Assembly (NCBI RefSeq): GCF_014201415.1
Contig: NZ_JACHEH010000004.1
Location: 248,001 to 312,000, forward strand
Origin: Chelatococcus composti
GTDB taxonomy: Bacteria > Pseudomonadota > Alphaproteobacteria > Rhizobiales > Beijerinckiaceae
Length of the DNA: 64,000 nucleotides
Direction of reading: 5' to 3'
The notes below the pieces were generated by a model, which was not told where the DNA came from, made no database searches, and saw only the letters and a list, made by a program, of their open reading frames with translations. Below are positions 1 to 7,553 of the stretch, in pieces. Each line of letters opens with the position of its first letter. Positions within the stretch are counted from its first letter, which is position 1. Made by a program: the position numbers and the translations under genes.

Positions 1-342
1 GCGGGCCTCGGTCTCGACGGTGCGGATGGCGACGAGCCGGTGGCCGTCGAGCGGCAGCGAGGCTTCGCCCAGCAGCGCATCGATACGGCCGGCGCTTTCG
101 AGTGCGCTGCGCGCGCTGCCGCCCCGGGCCCAGACGGTGAGCGTGATGTCGTGCTCCTCGCCGGCGTCGGTGCCTGTCGACCAGTCGCGAGCCTTCCAGG
201 GGCCGATGACGCAGTAGAGGCCGTCGAGGCCCCGCGGCACCTCGTCGAAAATGCGCGCCCCCCCGAGGAGGGCAACGAGGTCAGCGTCGGCGGACAGGCG
301 GGACACGACCGCTTCCCGCAGCGCGATGTAGGACGGCTTCAC
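1..342 (-). CDS. GTA/phage tail-completion protein, DUF3168 family (gp8-like), 3' end cut by window edge
   Basis: The minus-strand frame opens with GTG at 342 and runs off the left edge, so about 114 residues are visible. It begins VKPSYIALREAVVSRL, continues through a segment reading DADLVALLGG and later LTVWARGG, a pattern typical of DUF3168 tail terminators of GTA and siphophages, which cap the tail tube at the head-tail joint. It overlaps the preceding head-closure gene by four bases, as expected in a translationally coupled structural operon. Position after capsid, connector and head closure matches the g5-g6-g7-g8 order of the Rhodobacter capsulatus GTA. The C-terminus is not seen. Confidence 0.75.
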   Translation of the reverse strand, partial: MKPSYIALREAVVSRLSADADLVALLGGARIFDEVPRGLDGLYCVIGPWKARDWSTGTDAGEEHDITLTVWARGGSARSALESAGRIDALLGEASLPLDGHRLVAIRTVETEAR

Positions 343-674
343 GGCGTTACCTCCTGCAGCGTGCATACGAGCCGGCGACGGCGGCCGTCGGGGTCGACGG
401 CGGACAGCACGGCGAAGGTCCGCCCCCCGAGGGCGAGGCGGCAGGAGCCGTCGACATCGGCGCGCCAGCGCATCTCCGCCCGGAAACGTGCGGCGAGATG
501 GCGCCGGTCGGCCCGCTCCTGCTCGTCGTCGCCCGCCGTCACACCGTCGAGCGAGCACCAGAGATGCCCGTCGACCTTGAAGGCGCGGTCGACGCCGCCG
601 GTGCCGTCCGGGCTCTCATTCGGCCGCAGCAGAGCCGCCCGGTGGCGCAAGCGGCCAAGCGCAAGGGCGGCCAT
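339..674 (-). CDS. Phage/GTA head-tail adaptor (head closure protein, gp7-like)
   Basis: This 111-residue protein starts MAALALGRLRHRAALLRP, the usual opening of head-tail adaptor proteins (SPP1 gp16-like / GTA gp7), followed by a segment on measuring and comparing (AFKVDGHLWCSLDG) and a C-terminal beta-rich half ending LVCTLQEVTP. Such proteins sit between the connector ring and tail and close the DNA channel. I chose the ATG at 674 because a longer frame upstream only mirrors the connector gene. It starts one base after the connector stop codon region and overlaps the next gene by GTGA, so all three are probably translated together. Confidence 0.8.
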   Translation of the reverse strand: MAALALGRLRHRAALLRPNESPDGTGGVDRAFKVDGHLWCSLDGVTAGDDEQERADRRHLAARFRAEMRWRADVDGSCRLALGGRTFAVLSAVDPDGRRRRLVCTLQEVTP

Positions 675-675
675 G

Positions 676-1230
676 TCACAACCTCGTCCGTCGCCAGGGC
701 GCGAGAAGAGCGACGACTTCCGGCGGCAGAGGCGGCTTGTGCGCGACCGGCTCATCGCCCCTGTTCTCGAACCAGTGGGCCACCAGCAGGCGGATTGCCT
801 GGCGCAGCGGACCCGGCACGTCATCAGCCCCGCCGAAACCCAGCCGCACGTCAACCTCGACGGCGCGTGGCGGGGCCGCCAGCCGGTCGAAGTAGAGGGC
901 ATCGCGCTCCACCGTCGCGGCCGGCGAGACGACCCCTTCCGGCACGGCGAGCTCGGCGCCGGCCATGTCGCGGCCGCGCACCGACAGGACGGAGTCGACC
1001 GGTGCCATCGGCAGGCGCAGCACGCCCGCTCCCGGCCACGCCTCGAGCACGAAACGCCAGGTCTGGGAGACGAGCGCCAGCCCGCTTACGGCTTCGACAG
1101 TCAACCGCGCGGAGGTGACGAGCGCCGCGAGGAGCCCGTCCTCCGCCGTATCGTCAAGACGTACGAAGGCCCGCGCCTCGGCGAGAGCCACTGGCTCCTC
1201 CGCAGGCGGCTGCAGCAGGATGGGGGTCAT
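676..1230 (-). CDS. Phage/GTA head-tail connector protein (gp6-like)
   Basis: A 184-residue protein with the hallmarks of gp6-like head-tail connectors (phiE125 gp8 type): the N-terminus PVALAEARAFVRLDD followed by LLAALVTSARLTVEAVSGLALVSQTW, and the C-terminal PGPLRQAIRLLVAHWFENRG helix. These proteins form the ring under the portal. It is the first gene of the second half of the head cluster; upstream of it, instead of the capsid gene directly, lies an antisense serine protease gene, and only about 84 bases separate the two divergent starts. Whether it is transcribed from the upstream GTA promoter through the inserted gene or has its own promoter cannot be seen. Confidence 0.85.
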   Translation of the reverse strand: MTPILLQPPAEEPVALAEARAFVRLDDTAEDGLLAALVTSARLTVEAVSGLALVSQTWRFVLEAWPGAGVLRLPMAPVDSVLSVRGRDMAGAELAVPEGVVSPAATVERDALYFDRLAAPPRAVEVDVRLGFGGADDVPGPLRQAIRLLVAHWFENRGDEPVAHKPPLPPEVVALLAPWRRTRL

Positions 1231-1314
1231 GAAAACCTCAAAATGGTGCGCGCCCTCTTGCGCCGATCGAAGCCGCCGCTAAGGCTGGCGCGACCGACGA
1301 AAGGACTTTGGTTC

Positions 1315-2100
1315 GTGAAACGGCGCTCGCCTCGCGCCATCCGGCGCCTCATCCCGACGATCCTCCTGGCCGCCGGCCTGCTCGGCCCTTTGCATGGGCC
1401 GGCCGAAGCCGTGATCGGTGGGCGGGAGGACGCCGGGCCGCTCGCGCGGGCGAGCGTCATGGTGCTGAACGCGCGCGGCGGCGTGTGCAGCGGCATCGTC
1501 CTCGCACCCGACGTCGTGCTGACGGCCGCCCATTGCGTGACCGGCGCCGAGGCCTACCGCGTGCACTATCGTGACAGGACCGGCGAACCTGTGCTGATCA
1601 CGCCACGTGAGATCGTCGTCCACCCGCGCTACGACCGCGACGCCATCAAGGCCCGCCGGCGATCGGTGGACATCGCCCTGGTGCGGCTGCCGCAGCCGCT
1701 GCCGCAGTCCTTCGCGACGGCAGCCCTGTCGCGTGCGGCGCCGCCGCGGGAAGGCGCGCGGCTGACGATCGGCGGCTGGGGCGTTGCCGCAGAGGGGGAC
1801 CACCGCAGCACCGGCACCTTCCGCGTGCTCGAGATGACGGTGGTGGAGCCCTACGGGCCGGGACGCATCCTCGTCTGGCTGGCGAACGGCACGAAGCGCC
1901 GTGCCGGCGCCTGTGAAGGCGACTCCGGCGGCCCCATCGCCGACGCCGGGGGCCTCGTCGTCGCCGTGACCGGCTTCGCCCGCGGCGAGGGCCGCGACCG
2001 TTGCGGTGCCATGACGCAGGGCACGCTCGTCGCACCCGAGCGGGCTTTCATCGACGCAACGCTTGAGCGCTGGGGACGCCGGGCCGACTGGGCTGAGTGA
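1315..2100 (+). CDS. Secreted S1 (chymotrypsin-fold) serine protease inserted in the GTA cluster
   Basis: The product is about 261 residues. I chose the GTG at 1315: an AAAGGA ribosome site lies about ten bases upstream and the protein then begins with a clean signal peptide (basic KRRSPRAIRR, hydrophobic LIPTILLAAGLLG, cleavage after AEA) leading directly into VIGG, the position of the trypsin mature N-terminus. The triad is visible: His in TAAHC, Asp in DIALVRL, Ser in GDSGGP. Cysteine pairs corresponding to 42-58 and 191-220 are present. The residue at the trypsin 189 position is Gly (GACEGDS), so Lys/Arg specificity is not expected. It lies antisense between capsid and connector genes, ending seven bases from the capsid stop. 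Function in the cell is unknown. Confidence 0.9.
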   Translation: MKRRSPRAIRRLIPTILLAAGLLGPLHGPAEAVIGGREDAGPLARASVMVLNARGGVCSGIVLAPDVVLTAAHCVTGAEAYRVHYRDRTGEPVLITPREIVVHPRYDRDAIKARRRSVDIALVRLPQPLPQSFATAALSRAAPPREGARLTIGGWGVAAEGDHRSTGTFRVLEMTVVEPYGPGRILVWLANGTKRRAGACEGDSGGPIADAGGLVVAVTGFARGEGRDRCGAMTQGTLVAPERAFIDATLERWGRRADWAE

Positions 2101-2107
2101 GAGGCCG

Positions 2108-3337
2108 TCACTCCGAGAAGGTCAGCAGCTTGATGGCGTCGAAATCCTGCACGCCGCCGCCGACGCGCTTCGTCGTGTAGAAGAGCACGTAAGGCTTGGC
2201 GGAATAGGGATCGCGCAGCACGCGGACGCCGGCCCGATCGACGACGAGATAACCGCGACGGAAGTCACCAAAGGCGACCGCCGGGGCATCGGCCGCGATG
2301 TCCGGCATGTCCTCGGCCTCGACCACCGGGAAGGACAGCAGCGACGCGTGCTGGCCGGGGCCGGCTGGCGGCTGCCACAGATACCGGCCCTCCTCGTCCT
2401 TCATCTTGCGGATGACGCTCTGCGTCTTGCGGTTGAAGATGAAGGACGCGTTCTGGCGGTAGCCGGCCTTCAGCGCGTGGACGAGATCGAGGAGCACGTC
2501 GGCCGGCGCCTCGTCGGCGAAGGCGCCGGCGGCTCCGGTGGAGATGGTGCCGATCTTGCCCCAGCTCCAGTTGGCGTTTGCGACGCGCTCGTAGGCCAGG
2601 AAGCCCTTGGGCTTGTTGACGCCGTTGCCGTTGACGAAGGCCACGCCCTCCTGCTCGGCGAAGGCCGTCTCCACCTCCTCGGCAAGCCAGGCATCGATGT
2701 CGACCACCGCATCGTCGAGCAGGGTCTGCGTCGCGGCCGGCATGGCGTAGAGTTCCATCGCCGGGAAGGTCTGCTCGGCGAGCGTCGGCCCGTTCGTCTG
2801 AGGACGGGGCTCCTGCTCGCCCACCCAGCCCGTGGCTGGCCCGGCCGTTGCTACGGCGCGCTTGTAGGTGCCGCCCGAGATGAGGCGCACGGTGGCCAGG
2901 GAGCGGATGGGCGAGATGGCAGCCAGACGGCGCAGCACCTCGCCTTCCACGTCCGCCGGCACGAGATAGCCGCCGTCGGGGCCGGAGCCGGCGCTGAGGG
3001 CCTTCTCCTCCAGTGCCTTGAGACCGCTGGCCTCGCCGGTGCGCACATAGGTGTGGAAGGCGCTCTTGTGCTCGTCCACTGCGGGCGCGACCGGACCGCC
3101 GAGCGGCGGCCTGCGCAGGTCGAGCGCCATCCGGTCGAGCCTGCTCTTGGTCTCGTCCAGCGCCGCATCGATCCGGGCGAGCTTCTCCTCCACCAGGATG
3201 TCGACCGGCCGGCGCGCCTCCAGCGCCTCAAGGCGCTGATCGTTGGTCTCCTTGAAGGCCTCGAAGGCGCGTGAGAATTCCTCGAAGGCCGCGCTGACAT
3301 CCGTGCCGAGCGCCTTCGTCTCCAGTGCGTTGGTCAT
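2108..3337 (-). CDS. HK97-family major capsid protein (GTA gp5-like)
   Basis: A 409-residue protein starting MTNALETKALGTDVSAAFEEF. The first 100 or so residues are charged and helical (the delta/scaffold domain removed by the prohead protease), followed by the HK97 fold with typical stretches such as GGYLVPADVEGEVLRRL, FPAMELYAMPAATQTLLDDAVVD and FVNGNGVNKPKGFL. The ATG is set by an AAAGGA site seven to eight bases upstream and by an ATGA overlap with the protease gene. It forms the GTA or prophage head shell. The gene is full length for the family. Confidence 0.93.
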   Translation of the reverse strand: MTNALETKALGTDVSAAFEEFSRAFEAFKETNDQRLEALEARRPVDILVEEKLARIDAALDETKSRLDRMALDLRRPPLGGPVAPAVDEHKSAFHTYVRTGEASGLKALEEKALSAGSGPDGGYLVPADVEGEVLRRLAAISPIRSLATVRLISGGTYKRAVATAGPATGWVGEQEPRPQTNGPTLAEQTFPAMELYAMPAATQTLLDDAVVDIDAWLAEEVETAFAEQEGVAFVNGNGVNKPKGFLAYERVANANWSWGKIGTISTGAAGAFADEAPADVLLDLVHALKAGYRQNASFIFNRKTQSVIRKMKDEEGRYLWQPPAGPGQHASLLSFPVVEAEDMPDIAADAPAVAFGDFRRGYLVVDRAGVRVLRDPYSAKPYVLFYTTKRVGGGVQDFDAIKLLTFSE

Positions 3338-3879
3338 GTAGCGGTCCTTTCGCTTGGATGAATGCGTTGCGCGGCGTGCCGAATGAGGCACGCGAGGCCT
3401 CCGGCATCGGCGCCGTGCGCCAAGCCCTTGCGGAGGGCCGGACGCGCGATGACCCGCGCGCCCGGCTGCATCGGGAAGGTGACGAGCGAGATCTCCCAGA
3501 GGTCGAGTTCCAGGATGCGGCGCAGCCGGGCTCTTGCATCGTTGACGGCCCGCCGCACGCGGAAGCCGATGGAGAGCCCGTCGAGTCCGCCCTCGGCGAT
3601 GAGGCTCGCGATCTCGCGGGCTCGGGCGACGCCGGCGTTGAGCCGGCCGCGCACGAAGAGGCCGTGCGCGTCCTCGCGCAACAGCAGCCAGGTGCCGACC
3701 GGCTGGGCGGCATCATGCTGAAAGAGCATGCGGATGCCGCCCGCACCGCGCCGGGCGAGGCTGGCCGCGAAGGCGCCGCGCTCCACCACGTCCCGGCCGA
3801 GGTCGGGCACGCCGAACCTGCTCGCATAGCCCTCGAAGACCATGGGATCGTCGCCCGAGCTGCAGGCGCCGGGCATCAT
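3334..3879 (-). CDS. HK97-family prohead protease (GTA gp4-like)
   Basis: An 181-residue serine protease that trims the capsid protein during head maturation. It starts MMPGACSSGDDPMVFEGYASRFG and carries the family catalytic residues: His at about residue 55 (LFQHDAAQP) and Ser at about 103 (GLDGLSIGF), followed by the conserved LWEISLVTFPM. A longer open frame exists upstream but translates the preceding small gene out of frame, so the start at 3879 is preferred. The TGA stop overlaps the capsid ATG, coupling the two. Size is normal for GTA proteases. Confidence 0.9.
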   Translation of the reverse strand: MMPGACSSGDDPMVFEGYASRFGVPDLGRDVVERGAFAASLARRGAGGIRMLFQHDAAQPVGTWLLLREDAHGLFVRGRLNAGVARAREIASLIAEGGLDGLSIGFRVRRAVNDARARLRRILELDLWEISLVTFPMQPGARVIARPALRKGLAHGADAGGLACLIRHAAQRIHPSERTAT

Positions 3880-3890
3880 CGGGCGGGCCC

Positions 3891-4070
3891 TCAACGCGCC
3901 GACCCTGGCCGGGCCGGAGGCGACGCGCTGCGGCGCCTCTCGCCGTCCAGCCTCTCGAGCGTGCGGACGAAACCGGCAATCGTCTCTCTGAAGCGCGCCT
4001 CCGCGGCTTGGACGGTCGCCGTGGCCTCGGCACGCCGGCGCGCCGGGCCGCTCGATCGCTTGCGGTTCAT
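3891..4070 (-). CDS. Very small basic, probably helical protein in the GTA head operon (59 aa)
   Basis: A short frame of 59 codons plus stop, read MNRKRSSGPARRRAEATATV and then a heptad-like helix (QAAEARFRETIAGFVRTLERLDGERRR). Its ATG overlaps the TGA of the upstream membrane protein as ATGA, and its stop lies about a dozen bases before the protease start, so it fits exactly between two coupled genes. I do not recognise a family. Candidates are a scaffold- or protease-associated accessory protein. The evidence is positional and compositional only, but the exact spacing makes a chance frame less likely. Confidence 0.55.
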   Translation of the reverse strand: MNRKRSSGPARRRAEATATVQAAEARFRETIAGFVRTLERLDGERRRSASPPARPGSAR

Positions 4071-4258
4071 GGATCGTCTCCTGAATAGCGTCTGTTGAAG
4101 CGCGCGAGCTCGCGCACGAAATGGTCAAAGCGCCGGTTCGCCGCCGCGAGCTCGCGCAGCGCGAGGCCGGCCAGGGCGGACGCGCCGCTCGCCCACAGGA
4201 ACAGGGCGAGATGCGCGAGGTCGCCGCGCGCGATGATGCTGTCGGTCACGGCGCCCAT
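4067..4258 (-). CDS. Small membrane protein of GTA cluster (gp3.5-like position)
   Basis: A 63-residue protein, MGAVTDSIIARGDLAHLALF then LWASGASALAGLALRELAAANRRFDHFVRELARFNRRYSGDDP. Residues about 15-35 are hydrophobic enough for one membrane segment, followed by a charged helix. It lies eight bases after the portal stop and overlaps the next small gene by ATGA. The small orf g3.5 sits at the equivalent place, between portal and prohead protease, in the R. capsulatus GTA. No biochemical role is established that I can name. Confidence 0.65.
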   Translation of the reverse strand: MGAVTDSIIARGDLAHLALFLWASGASALAGLALRELAAANRRFDHFVRELARFNRRYSGDDP

Positions 4259-4266
4259 GGCTGCCC

Positions 4267-5478
4267 TCACTCGTTCTGTGTGAAGCGTTCCCGCCGCCCA
4301 TAGCCGACAGCCTCGCGCTTCTCGTCGTCGCTCAGGAAGTCGGCGGCCGACACCCGTCGCCACAGGGCTTCGCGCTCGCATGCCAGGGCGTCGATGCGGT
4401 CGAGATCAATCTCGAAGTGCAGGTCACGGCCAAAGGCCGGGCCGAGCCAATGCGCGAAGCTTGCCGCCGCGCGCTGGGCGAGCGGGATCACCGTCTGGCG
4501 CCAGAAGGAGCGGTTGGCCTCCGCAAAGTTGGCATAGGTGTTGTCGCCGGGCAGGCCGAGCAGCATCGGCGGCACGCCGAAGGCGAGCGCGATCTCGCGC
4601 GCCGCTGCGGCCTTCGCCTCCACGAAGTCCATGTCCTTGGGCGAGAGCGACAGCGGTCGCCACTCGAGCCCGCCGTCGAGCAACAGCGGCCGGCCGGCGT
4701 TCTCGTGTCCCTGGAACTGCTGCTCGAGTTCACTCTTCAGGCGCTCGAACTGCGCGTCAGTCAGGCCTATTCCGTCCGGGCCCCTGTAGACCAGCGCGCC
4801 TGACGGCCGGGCGGCATTGTCGAGCAGGGCCTTGTTCCAGGCGCTTGCGGCATTGTGGATGTCGACGGCGCCCGCCGCAGCCTGCATGGGCGACAGGCCG
4901 TAATGGTCGTCGACGGGATTGAACAGGCGCAGGTGCAGGACGGGATCGACGGGGCAGCCCCCTTCACGCGCCAGGCGGACGGTGCGTCCACCTACCGTAT
5001 AGTCGTAGGCGGCGGGCCAGCCGTCACTGCCGGGCACCACGCGCATGCGGTCGGGCCGCAGCACATAGAGCTCCCGCGGTACACCGCCCACGCAGACCGC
5101 CTCCGCATAGGCGTTGCCTGCGACGAGCAGGTGGCCGAAAAGGCTCTCCAGGAAGGAGCCGCCGTCCTCGCGCGGGTTCGGCCGCCGCACAAGGTCGAGC
5201 AGCGGATGCCGCTCCGGCTCCATCGCGCCGTCGCGCAGGATCCAGGGCACCGAGGCTGCCGCCTCCGCCACCAGCTTGACGCAGCGGTGGACGACGGGGT
5301 TGCGCGAGAAACCCTCGCGGGCGAGCGCCTCGAACTCGTGCGACGTCCAGACGGGCCTGCCGACGCCGTAGATGGCGAGAAGGGGCGCCACACGCGAGGC
5401 TTTCGTCTCCGGCGCGGCGTCGGCAGGGCGCACGGCGGCGCGCCGCTGCATCCAGCGGTCGAACCAGGCTGCAATCAT
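4267..5478 (-). CDS. HK97-family portal protein (GTA gp3-like)
   Basis: A 403-residue portal protein, the dodecameric ring at the unique head vertex through which DNA is packaged. Diagnostic segments include NPVVHRCVKLVAEAAASVPW near residue 60, NPREDGGSFLESLFGHLLVAGNAYAE, YDYTVGGRTVRL, and PVDDHYGLSPMQAAAGAVDIHNAASAWNKALLDNAARPSG, with FGVPPMLLGLPGDNTYANFAEANRSFWRQTVIPL near the C-terminus. Length is normal. It lies between the large terminase (21 bases upstream) and the small membrane gene in the conserved GTA order. Confidence 0.93.
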   Translation of the reverse strand: MIAAWFDRWMQRRAAVRPADAAPETKASRVAPLLAIYGVGRPVWTSHEFEALAREGFSRNPVVHRCVKLVAEAAASVPWILRDGAMEPERHPLLDLVRRPNPREDGGSFLESLFGHLLVAGNAYAEAVCVGGVPRELYVLRPDRMRVVPGSDGWPAAYDYTVGGRTVRLAREGGCPVDPVLHLRLFNPVDDHYGLSPMQAAAGAVDIHNAASAWNKALLDNAARPSGALVYRGPDGIGLTDAQFERLKSELEQQFQGHENAGRPLLLDGGLEWRPLSLSPKDMDFVEAKAAAAREIALAFGVPPMLLGLPGDNTYANFAEANRSFWRQTVIPLAQRAAASFAHWLGPAFGRDLHFEIDLDRIDALACEREALWRRVSAADFLSDDEKREAVGYGRRERFTQNE

Positions 5479-5499
5479 GTCGTCTCTCGTTGAATGGCG

Positions 5500-6849
5500 T
5501 CAGATGCGGCGCACGCGCGGCCCGGAGCCGCCGGCGCCGAGCAGGGCCGTCGCCGCCCATACCATCGCGTCGAGCCTGTCGGGCGAGCGCCCGCTCGACA
5601 GGCCACCAGGCCCGAAGTCGGTCATCTCATCCTCGAGGGCCGGGAACGCGCCGCGAAACTTCAGCCGGCCCTGCGCCGACAGCGCGGCGATGGGTTCGGC
5701 CCGCAGATACTTGCCGCGCGTCGCCCTGACGCTGGTGACCGGCACGGAGGGGTCGACGTCGCGCAGCACGGCAGCGGCCATCTCCCCGCCCTGATTGACC
5801 TCGACGACGAGGGCGTCGGCCTCGTGTCGGTGGTAGGCGGCGATGGCCGCCTCGGCCCAGGCGAGCGGTCGGGCACGGAGCAGCGTCGCATCCTCGAGCA
5901 CGTAGATCGTCCGCGCCCCGTCGCGACCGGCGGCAACGATACCGCATGCATCCGCCCGGCGGCCGGAGGAGGCCGGCGGATCGACGGCGACGACCACGCG
6001 CTCCAGGGGGGGCGTGACATCGATGCGCGCCGCCTCGATCATGGCCCGCGACCAGAGGGCGTCGGGCCTCTCCTCGATCAGCTCGCCGTCGAGCTCCTGT
6101 CGCCCCAGCCGGGTGCCGGCATAGCGGCCGACCACCGCCTCGAGGAAGGACGGTGCCAGATTGAGGGCATTGTCGCGCGTCGCCGCCCGGGAGACGACGG
6201 TGCCGACATCGCCCATCAGCCGCTTCAGCAGCGGCGTGGGTCGCGGCGTGGTGGTGACGACCTCACGGGGGTGCCTGCCGAGACGCAGGCCGAACTGCAG
6301 CATGTCCCACGTCTCCTCGCCATGGCGCCACTTGCACAGCTCGTCCGCCCAGGCCGCGGCGAACTGCGGCCCCCGCAGGGCGTCTGGATCCTCGGCGGAG
6401 AACACCATCGCCACCGCGCCGTTCGGCCATTCGAGTCGGCGGCGGGTCGGAATCCATTGCGGCCGCTCGCTCCGCGGATGGATCGCGAGCAGACCGGAAA
6501 CGCCCTCGACCATGACGTCCCGGACGTCGGCCATCGTCTCGCCGACGAGGGCGATGGGCGAGACGGGGAGCGCCCCGTCGCGGCCGAGCGCCTGCGCCCT
6601 CACCCATTCGGCGCCGGTGCGCGTTTTGCCTGCACCGCGCCCGCCGAGAACCAGCCACACCGTCCACTCGCCGGGCGGTGCGAGCTGGTCCGGCCGCGCG
6701 AAGAAAGGCCAGTGATGCGCTATCCATTCCAGCAGCGGCCCGTCACAACTGCCGAGAAGCGCCGGCAGCTGCCCGTTCCTCGCGCAGTCGATCAAGCCGG
6801 CGCGCAAGCTCGCGTCGGAAATCCTCGAGCTCGCGGAATGCCCCGCCAT
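5500..6849 (-). CDS. Terminase large subunit / GTA DNA-packaging protein (gp2-like)
   Basis: A 449-residue packaging ATPase-nuclease. The conserved N-terminal stretch HHWPFFARPDQLAPPGEW leads into the Walker A type GGRGAGKTRTG at about residues 69-79; the Walker B acidic pair is in AAAWADELCKW near 169-170; an RNase H-fold nuclease motif starts at VVVAVDPPASSG in the C-terminal half. The ATG at 6849 overlaps the preceding TerS-like gene by about 107 bases; an internal start would still keep the ATPase, so the exact start is uncertain. In GTAs this enzyme packages random host DNA. Confidence 0.92.
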   Translation of the reverse strand: MAGHSASSRISDASLRAGLIDCARNGQLPALLGSCDGPLLEWIAHHWPFFARPDQLAPPGEWTVWLVLGGRGAGKTRTGAEWVRAQALGRDGALPVSPIALVGETMADVRDVMVEGVSGLLAIHPRSERPQWIPTRRRLEWPNGAVAMVFSAEDPDALRGPQFAAAWADELCKWRHGEETWDMLQFGLRLGRHPREVVTTTPRPTPLLKRLMGDVGTVVSRAATRDNALNLAPSFLEAVVGRYAGTRLGRQELDGELIEERPDALWSRAMIEAARIDVTPPLERVVVAVDPPASSGRRADACGIVAAGRDGARTIYVLEDATLLRARPLAWAEAAIAAYHRHEADALVVEVNQGGEMAAAVLRDVDPSVPVTSVRATRGKYLRAEPIAALSAQGRLKFRGAFPALEDEMTDFGPGGLSSGRSPDRLDAMVWAATALLGAGGSGPRVRRI

Positions 6850-7129
6850 CCTCGTCTCCTTCCCGCTCGGCCGGCGCGCTGCCGGCCTCGCCGGAGAATT
6901 CCACCAGTTCACGCAAGGTGCGGGCGAGCGTCGCCAAGGCCCGGGCATCGCGTTCGGCCTCGGCGGCGTCGCGGCTGCCCAGTTTTGCCCTCGCCTTGAT
7001 CTCGCGCACCTGACGCTCGGCGGCACGCCACAGGCGGGCGACAAGCATCGCCCGCCGCTTCGCCTCGCCAGCCCCTCGGGCGCAGCGGCCAGGCCGGCGC
7101 CCCGCGGCTTCACGGTCGTCTTTCGTCAT
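6743..7129 (-). CDS. Probable small terminase-like protein (GTA gp1 position), charged helical
   Basis: A 128-residue protein starting MTKDDREAAGRRPG, rich in Ala, Arg and Glu, with long predicted helices (AMLVARLWRAAERQVREIKARAKL and FRELEDFRRELARRLDRLREERAAA). It is the first gene of the head cluster and overlaps the terminase start by about 107 bases. In R. capsulatus GTA, g1 in this position encodes the small terminase subunit; sequence similarity is not strong enough for me to be sure, so this is a positional call. The region upstream (7130-7553) should contain the cluster promoter. Confidence 0.6.
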   Translation of the reverse strand: MTKDDREAAGRRPGRCARGAGEAKRRAMLVARLWRAAERQVREIKARAKLGSRDAAEAERDARALATLARTLRELVEFSGEAGSAPAEREGDEDGGAFRELEDFRRELARRLDRLREERAAAGASRQL

Positions 7130-7553
7130 TACGGATTTCGCCTCTTGCCCCCGCACCCCGACAGGACGGAGCATCGCGGGGCGACGGAGGGAACCAGACT
7201 GCCCAGGGCACACGTCTGGAGCATGCATGAACACTATCCTACAACCGCGCGCTTGTCAATGACTGAATTCCTATCGCTGGTCAGTGGCCATCACGTTTGA
7301 GTGAATCTGCTACCCTCCGGCTTGCGCACCCTCTTGCCTGCAAGGTTCGGTCAACGCACCTCGTCCAATGCTTGCCGGCATGGGATGCAAAGTCGCTCCA
7401 TGCCTCTGCGGGCATGGTTCATGCTGTCAGGTGCTGGAACTTTCGTGCCGCATGGGCCATTCACCATGCTGGCTCGGGGTTTTGGCGCCCTCGCCCCATT
7501 GTCGGCTTTTTCACCGCCGATACGAACCGAAGAAACGATCGAGGTGATACCAC
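7130..7553. other. Divergent intergenic region between GTA cluster and L,D-transpeptidase, with clustered GCATGG motifs
   Basis: No convincing gene is present in these 424 bases. The hexamer GCATGG or its complement CCATGC occurs five times between 7378 and 7469 (7378, 7399, 7412, 7450, 7464), some copies forming inverted pairs such as GGCATGG (7377-7383) with CCATGCC (7398-7404). This must contain the promoters for the minus-strand GTA head genes and for the plus-strand L,D-transpeptidase gene. A GAGGTGA ribosome site for the latter is seen just before 7554. Confidence 0.5.

Noticed and set aside
40-1314. Long plus-strand open frame preceding the serine protease
   Set aside because: It is the antisense of the tail-completion, adaptor and connector genes, has no family-like sequence, and the protease has its own signal peptide and ribosome site at 1315.
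1-7129. Complete active prophage
   Set aside because: No integrase, lysis, replication or att site is seen, and the gene order fits a GTA; the tail half lies outside the window, so an intact prophage cannot be judged but is not supported.
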